Part shown: in pieces, positions 58,960 through 64,000 of the stretch | Layout: every line of letters starts with the position of its first letter | Numbering within the stretch: the stretch's first letter is position 1 | NCBI RefSeq assembly: GCF_049243985.1 | Contig: NC_135377.1 | Coordinates: 32,999,255 to 33,063,254 of the forward strand | Direction of reading: 5' to 3' | From: Paroedura picta | Taxonomy: Eukaryota; Chordata; Lepidosauria; Squamata; Gekkonidae | Length of the DNA stretch: 64,000 bases | The notes under the pieces: model-generated | The model's database searches: none | Seen by the model: the letters and a program-made list of their open reading frames with translations, nothing else | Told to the model about the DNA's origin: nothing | Position numbers and translations under genes: made by a program

Positions 58960-59440
58960 ATTTATTTATTTAAATTTAATTAAAATTATTTATTTATTTG
59001 TATTTATATACCGCCCTCTCCTGAGGCTCAGGGCGGTTTACATAAAACGTAGAAACGGTACATAGAACTTAGTTTACATAACAACTTTTGTACAACAATA
59101 ATAATATTAACATTAAACTGTTACACAGGTCCAAATTATAACAATGTGAACAGGTCCAGAGCAGAACACAAGTGGATTTTTGGGAGGGAGGGAGGGAGGG
59201 AGCAGGGCCCCTGTAGATGTTGTTGGTTGCTCGGTCTCAACCAAATGCCTGGTGGAAGAGCTCTTTTTTGCGGGCCCTGTGGAACTGTTTTAGCTCCGGT
59301 ATGGGGTTTATTCACAGCTCCTTCTGGCATAGCTGGCTGGGGCAGTTTACAATGCTTCTATAAACAACAGTTGGTTTCATAAAACAATAAAACAGTAAAA
59401 CAATAAAACAACATTCCACATTAATATCACTTTAAAACCC
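58960..59440 (-). mobile_element. L2/CR1-type LINE 3' region, inverse
   Basis: AATTATTTATTTATTTGTAT, TTATATACCGCCCTCTCCTG, AGGCTCAGGGCGGTTTACAT, then AAACAATAAAACAGTAAAAC-style sequence. A GGGA microsatellite lies at 59179-59202, and the block CAACCAAATGCCTGGTGGAA is shared with 40830. Confidence 0.7.
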
Positions 59441-59479
59441 ATTGAACAACTAGGTAGTTCATAGTCTGCGGAAGAGTGC

Positions 59480-59585
59480 TTGCACTCGAAAGCTCACGCC
59501 CTGAATAAATCTTTGTTGGTCTTAAAGGTGTTACTGGACTCTGATTTTGTTGGGCTACTTCAGACCAACATGGCTACCCATTTGA
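59480..59585 (+). repeat. Interspersed repeat, GTTGGTCTTAAAGGTGTT family, copy 1
   Basis: GCTCACGCCCTGAATAAATC, TTTGTTGGTCTTAAAGGTGT, GCTACTTCAGACCAACATGG, CTACCCATTTGAAT. Closely matches 61545-61650 in the same orientation. Class unknown. Confidence 0.75.
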
Positions 59586-60351
59586 ATTTAGGTCAAAATA
59601 AACAATATCCAGGTACTAATCGCTGGTTTGATTTTTGCTCCCATTGACTCATTCTTATAATTGGGTGTACACATGTATCTGCAGGCTATACGTATGTTAA
59701 CTGTAACATGTGAAGAGGACTGCTGTCTCTCAGAGATATGTACAATGTCCCCTTTCCACATTCCACCTTCACGGGAGGTCAGAGGAACAGGTTTTGCATT
59801 GGAATCAGAGTATTTTTACACATCTCGCCACTGAATAATGCTGAGTGAGTAAAATTGATAAATTGTTGGAACTTCTTGCCTGAAGGTGGATTGCTTTCTT
59901 TAGTAGTAAAGTTATTTTCTGTTTCCGAATGCTGCTTGCATCTATAAGATGATGGATGCTAGCTTAATAAAGCCAATCGATTAGATTTTTGGTGTCATCC
60001 CTAGAAAGAACGTGGTTTAGTTAATGACATCTGTTGACTAATAGATCCCTCTTCAAATGTCAAGGGGGTGGAGTGTAAATCCCTCCACGGCAGAGATTTC
60101 AGTGTGGAACTGAGCTATGTACTATCTGTATGCTCTCCAGATGTTAACTAATATTTGTCTCCCCTCTTCTGACTGGCATTGTGGGATGTTTTGCTAGCCC
60201 TAATGCTGTATAAACCTGTTTTTTTTAATTGGCCAAATATTTTCTGCAATACATGTAACAATGTGTCTTCAGTATAAAATCTTTTAAATAAGTTTTGTAC
60301 TTTAGATCAGTTCTCAGATGCTTATTCTTTCTAAACAGTTAAATAGAGTTA

Positions 60352-60480
60352 TTGTGGCATACTGGTAACAGGGTCTGCCTTGGATCTGGAAGACCAGGTT
60401 CAAAGTGTCACTCTGGCCAAGCTAGACAACACGTTTGCTACTAAGTCAGGTTAGAGTTGCCAAGACTTGACTCATTTTCC
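60352..60480 (+). mobile_element. tRNA-derived SINE fragment
   Basis: TTGTGGCATACTGGTAACAG, TGGATCTGGAAGACCAGGTT, CAAAGTGTCACTCTGGCCA. Confidence 0.5.
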
Positions 60481-60729
60481 CCACAGCCATGTGGCAGCCA
60501 CAGAGAATTTCTTCACCCCAGCATTTCAGGGCCTAGCTTTAGATTGGAACCATAGAGAGTGGGATGAAATGCTTCTACCACTTCCCACATACTGTTTTCA
60601 TACCCTGAACTGACCTGGGAGGGGCATTTTTGCCTATTGTGGTGCTGCAATTCAACTTGTGGACGAAAGTGTTAGTGTGGCCCTTCACCATGCAGCTAAC
60701 TGATAGTGCTGGGTCAGCCATTCTTTTCT

Positions 60730-61010
60730 AGACAAATATTTTTCTTTCTTTTTCTGCCATCAGGTCACAGACGTCTTATGGCAGCCCTTTAGGATTTCCC
60801 AGGCAAGTGATGTTCCGTGGTAGTTTGCCATGGCCTGCCTGGTCTTCCTTGGTGAGTCTCCCATCCAAATATTAAGCAGGGATTACCTGCTCAGCTTCTG
60901 AAATCTGATGAGATCAGGCTAGCCTGGTTAGGGCAATCTATTTTTACAGGGTTGTTATGAGGAATGGTGAATCATGGAGTTCCTTGGAGGAAGGGTGGCA
61001 TAGAAATGTG
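60730..61010 (-). mobile_element. SINE with 5S rRNA-like segment
   Basis: GGTGAGTCTCCCATCCAAAT, TAAGCAGGGA...CTGCTCAGCTTCTGAAATCT, GATGAGATCAGGCTAGCCTG corresponds to the complement of the internal promoter half of 5S rRNA. It is flanked by GATGTTCCGTGGTAGTTTGC and by CCTTGGAGGAAGGGTGGCAT. Orientation is taken from the 5S match. Confidence 0.7.
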
Positions 61011-61229
61011 ATTTTTTTAGCAGATGTTGGCAGAGTTTAAATATGCAAAGAGAGTGAGTTGGAGCAGGTAGATAATGCCATAGCCCCTTAGTGGGAATGA
61101 GACAAGGCTGCAGGGGATACCTGTGGCTCCAGCCATGAAGCTGGGTTTCCTCATGACATCTGAAGTGGTCAGGCCAGGGAAGAGGTTGGAACAATGTTAG
61201 TCACAAGGACATACAGACCGTCCCTAAGA

Positions 61230-61330
61230 CTTTCTGATAAACAAACACACACTTTATTTGCAGGCATTTAGGGCAATACAATAAACAATACGATATAAAA
61301 TGTTGAAAGAATAAAATCATAAATAAATAG
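61230..61330 (-). repeat. LINE 3' tail-like A/T-rich fragment
   Basis: CACTTTATTTGCAGGCATTT, GGCAATACAATAAACAATAC, AATAAAATCATAAATAAATA. Style only. Confidence 0.35.
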
Positions 61331-61544
61331 TAGTTTATATAAAACTTGTAAACTTATTATAGAAACAATGTATAAGGATTTATATTCCTGTGAAATTTTT
61401 GCACATATTTAAATGGCAGCAGCACAGAAGCAGCACAGAATCTGGCATTGCATAGCGTGATTTCGGGGCTCTCATAATTTAAAAGCTTCTTTACCTTTTC
61501 TTCTACTGTCAGACCTGAGTGCCTCTATAATGTAACACTTCCTC

Positions 61545-61650
61545 ATGCGCTCAAAAGCTCACGCCTTGAATAAATCTTTGTTGGTCTTAAAGGTGCCATT
61601 GGATTCAAATTTTGTTTTGCTACTTCAGACCAACATGGCTGCCGACTTGG
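61545..61650 (+). repeat. Interspersed repeat, GTTGGTCTTAAAGGTGCC family, copy 2
   Basis: AAAGCTCACGCCTTGAATAA, ATCTTTGTTGGTCTTAAAGG, TGCTACTTCAGACCAACATG, GCTGCC. Confidence 0.75.
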
Positions 61651-61701
61651 ATCTGTTTTGGTACTCTTTACAGTAGAAAGGCAGCATATGCATTTATTAA
61701 G

Positions 61702-61922
61702 TGCCAGCGTGCTATAGTGATTAAAAGTGGCAAACTCTAAAATGGAGAACCAGGTTTGATTCCCCTACTCCCCCGCATGAAACCTGGGCCAGTCCGAGTT
61801 CTTTCTGATCTCTCTCAGCCTCACCTAATTCACAAGGTGACTTTTGGAAAGGTGATTGTAGGCTGCTTTCAGGCTCCTTAGAGTAGAGAAAAACAGGGCA
61901 TAAAAGCCAACTCGTCTTGTTT
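61702..61922 (+). mobile_element. Sauria/ACA-type SINE, diverged
   Basis: GCCAGCGTGCTATAGTGATT, GAGAACCAGGTTTGATTCCC, CTCTCAGCCTCACCTAATTC, GGGCATAAAAGCCAACTCGT. Confidence 0.85.
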
Positions 61923-61924
61923 GG

Positions 61925-63800
61925 AAATAATGCAATAAATTCATACCTTGACCTGCAAAACAAAACATTTCACAAACGGTATTTTTAAATGTTGTTGACA
62001 CTGAAGGGAATTACAGTGGGCATTGCACTGAGTTCAAATATGGTGGCTGCTGTGGTACAAATTACACTTACAGGACTATAACTATACAGCTCACAGAAGG
62101 AAATAAGCAGCATATCCTCCCCTTTCACAATAACTTTCTGAAATTAAAATAGGAACATATACAATTGTATCCAGACAGACAACAAAATCTTCAAAAGACT
62201 TTGGACAATTCCACTGGAAGTTCTTCTATGCCACAAAGCTTCTAGTTAATGCGAAGCAACTCTTTCCTTTGTAAAGCAGGTTACAGCTCTTGCTCCAAGG
62301 GCAGAGTCAATTTCTATGCACTTGATAAAGGCTGCTTATTTTACCTTATGGGAAAATGAAGGAAAGCCCCAAGGACCAGGTTTTACTGGCAAAAGCCACT
62401 TGAAAAGGTACATTCTGCTTATACTCCTTCTGGATAATCTGCTGATAATATAATAGAAACCAAAAGGGAATGAGTGGAACAGAAGCTAGCCTTTTGGAGA
62501 GGACATAGTTTCAAATGTTTTGCTTCCTGCCTGAAAACCTCCCTTTCGTTTAATCATAGATCCTGGACAAAATGACTTGCTAAATATCCTGGCTGATATA
62601 TCATGGCAGTGACTCATGGAACATAGTTGATGGGACCATGCTGGGTGCATTTTTATAAGGCAATAGGATGTCAAGAATGCTTCCCCACATGATGTGCTGT
62701 GGTGTTCAAAGTATCTACTCTTGACATTTATTTGAAAAATGGGGTTAAATACTCACAGGACGAAAAAAATAAGTCACTTTCAACCATGTGCTTACTTGAT
62801 GACTTTGGGGGGAAATCCTTTCTTTCTCCAACTGTAAAATCAGAATGCGAATTCTCCACCCAGTCTCATGAGATTATGGTGAGAAAGTACTCAGTAAAGC
62901 AGTAAAACTAATCTCAAATACACTGATTAGAGAGTGAACAGAAACAGATTTACTTCTGAGCAAGAATTTGGGTAAAATTGTTCCAGGGATTCACTAATAC
63001 AATAAGACCTCCATTATCTGCAGTGCAGATTTTTAGATTCATGCAGTATCTTTCCTTTTGAGTGATCTCCACCTAATGATCTATGCTCAGTGCTTTCCAT
63101 AAATTATGTGCACAAAAGCACAGTTACTCAAACGTCACTCCAATGTAACAACTTTGGAGATGGGACTCAGCGATCGTTCTATCCCAACGGTGTTAATCTT
63201 CTTCCATTTTTATTCTCTTTACTTTTCCCCCTTTCATTATTAATAGGAAAGGAAGTGCCTATAATTTTGTTAATTAAAGCAGCAGGAGAAATTCTAAGGA
63301 GCCAGACTTCAACTGTAATTATTTCATCTGGATTCTGACCAGTACTTAGGAGTTCAATAGCTTGTGCAAAGTGCAATGAGCACATATTTTTGTATGCATC
63401 ATACAAACCAGTCCCTTCAAAATGGTGCAATTGGTAGCACACCGGAGTGCTACAGCCACTTATGAAAGGAGCTTGGAAGCTTCATTGACTTCGTCTCCCA
63501 TTTCCCAGATCCTTCCCAAGTGAGAGAATCTCCAGCATCTTTTGCTGTTACCAGTGTTCCTCTGCTTATACAAGGCAAGGCTTTCCTCCTTCTCTGCTAC
63601 ACCCACACTCATGGCAAGCATACCCCTTCTTTAATGCAATGACCTATGAATGAAAGAGGAAATACATATTAGTGTATGTAGAACAATATTATGCTGATGC
63701 AACAGACTGAAAGCCAAGGAAGAATGGTTGTAAATTCTGTTTATTTATTAAAACATTTATATCTGGCCTTTCCTCTTGATTCAAAGCAGCTTACAATTAT
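61925..63800. other. Unannotated intergenic stretch
   Basis: No gene or known repeat seen over nearly 1.9 kb, the longest repeat-poor part of the right half. It may simply be old unique sequence. Confidence 0.4.
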
Positions 63801-63801
63801 A

Positions 63802-64000
63802 GAGAAGAGAGCTAGTTTTTTGTACCCTGCTTTCTAGTACCCAAAGGAGTCTCAAAGCAGCTACAATCCTCTCCCTTCTTCTCCCCACAACATACACCCT
63901 GTGAGTCTGAGAGAGCTCTGAGAAAACTGACAGGCCCAAGGTCACCCAGCTGGCTGCATGAGGAGGAGTGGGGAATCAACCCCAGTTCTCTAGAGGCTGC
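63802..64000 (-). mobile_element. Sauria-type SINE running off the window
   Basis: GAGAGCTAGTTTTTTGTACC, TAGTACCCAAAGGAGTCTCA, CCCAAGGTCACCCAGCTGGC, TCTCTAGAGGCTGC. The head lies beyond the right edge. Confidence 0.88.

Noticed and set aside
1-64000. CRISPR arrays, operons, bacterial mobile elements, intact tRNA or rRNA genes
   Set aside because: This is vertebrate nuclear DNA. All tRNA-like and 5S-like sequences sit in SINEs, and no regularly spaced repeat array was seen.
18991-64000. Hidden exons of CRH or another gene in the right-hand 45 kb
   Set aside because: No frame matched a family I know, and the human spacing predicts CRH much farther away. Short exons of an unknown gene cannot be excluded by eye.

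Overview
The window is vertebrate nuclear DNA and almost certainly comes from a squamate reptile. The repeats point that way: tRNA-derived Sauria-type SINEs ending in TTC-rich tails, a Bov-B (RTE) LINE fragment, CR1 LINE ends with the ATTCTATG motif, L2-like and L1 LINE pieces, 5S rRNA-like SINE sequence, hAT miniature elements and Helitron-like 3' ends. I cannot name the species.

Only two host genes are supported, both on the minus strand. RRS1 (ribosome biogenesis regulator) is a complete single-exon gene at 17333-18406 inside a CpG-rich island. ADHFE1 (mitochondrial iron-type alcohol dehydrogenase / hydroxyacid-oxoacid transhydrogenase) begins 2.6 kb downstream of RRS1. Its first seven coding exons can be placed to the base (14750 down to 1480); all seven join in phase with good splice sites and give 207 codons. 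The rest of the gene lies beyond the left edge. RRS1 followed by ADHFE1 on the same strand matches the human 8q13 order.

Layout: 1-14.75 kb is ADHFE1, with introns full of SINE, LINE and CpG-dense DNA transposons; 14.75-17.33 kb is the intergenic gap, with one perfect hAT hairpin element; 17.3-19.0 kb is RRS1 and its CpG island, with two ZNF143-like sites upstream; 19-64 kb holds no recognisable protein gene. That right-hand part is repeats (CR1, L2, L1, an unassigned LINE, SINEs, Helitron-like, hAT and other miniature elements, one solo LTR) separated by plain AT-rich sequence. The large intergenic space on this side fits the human order, where CRH is the next gene and is distant.

I found no novel gene system. 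The most notable pattern is a set of CpG-dense non-autonomous DNA transposons, four of them in ADHFE1 introns. They have intact or near-intact ends and carry promoter-like motifs: a 26-bp inverted repeat holding two NRF1-type palindromes, ETS/CCAAT/GC-box motifs, and ZNF143-like motifs. There is also a 33-bp hAT relic that still has a perfect 8-bp target duplication.
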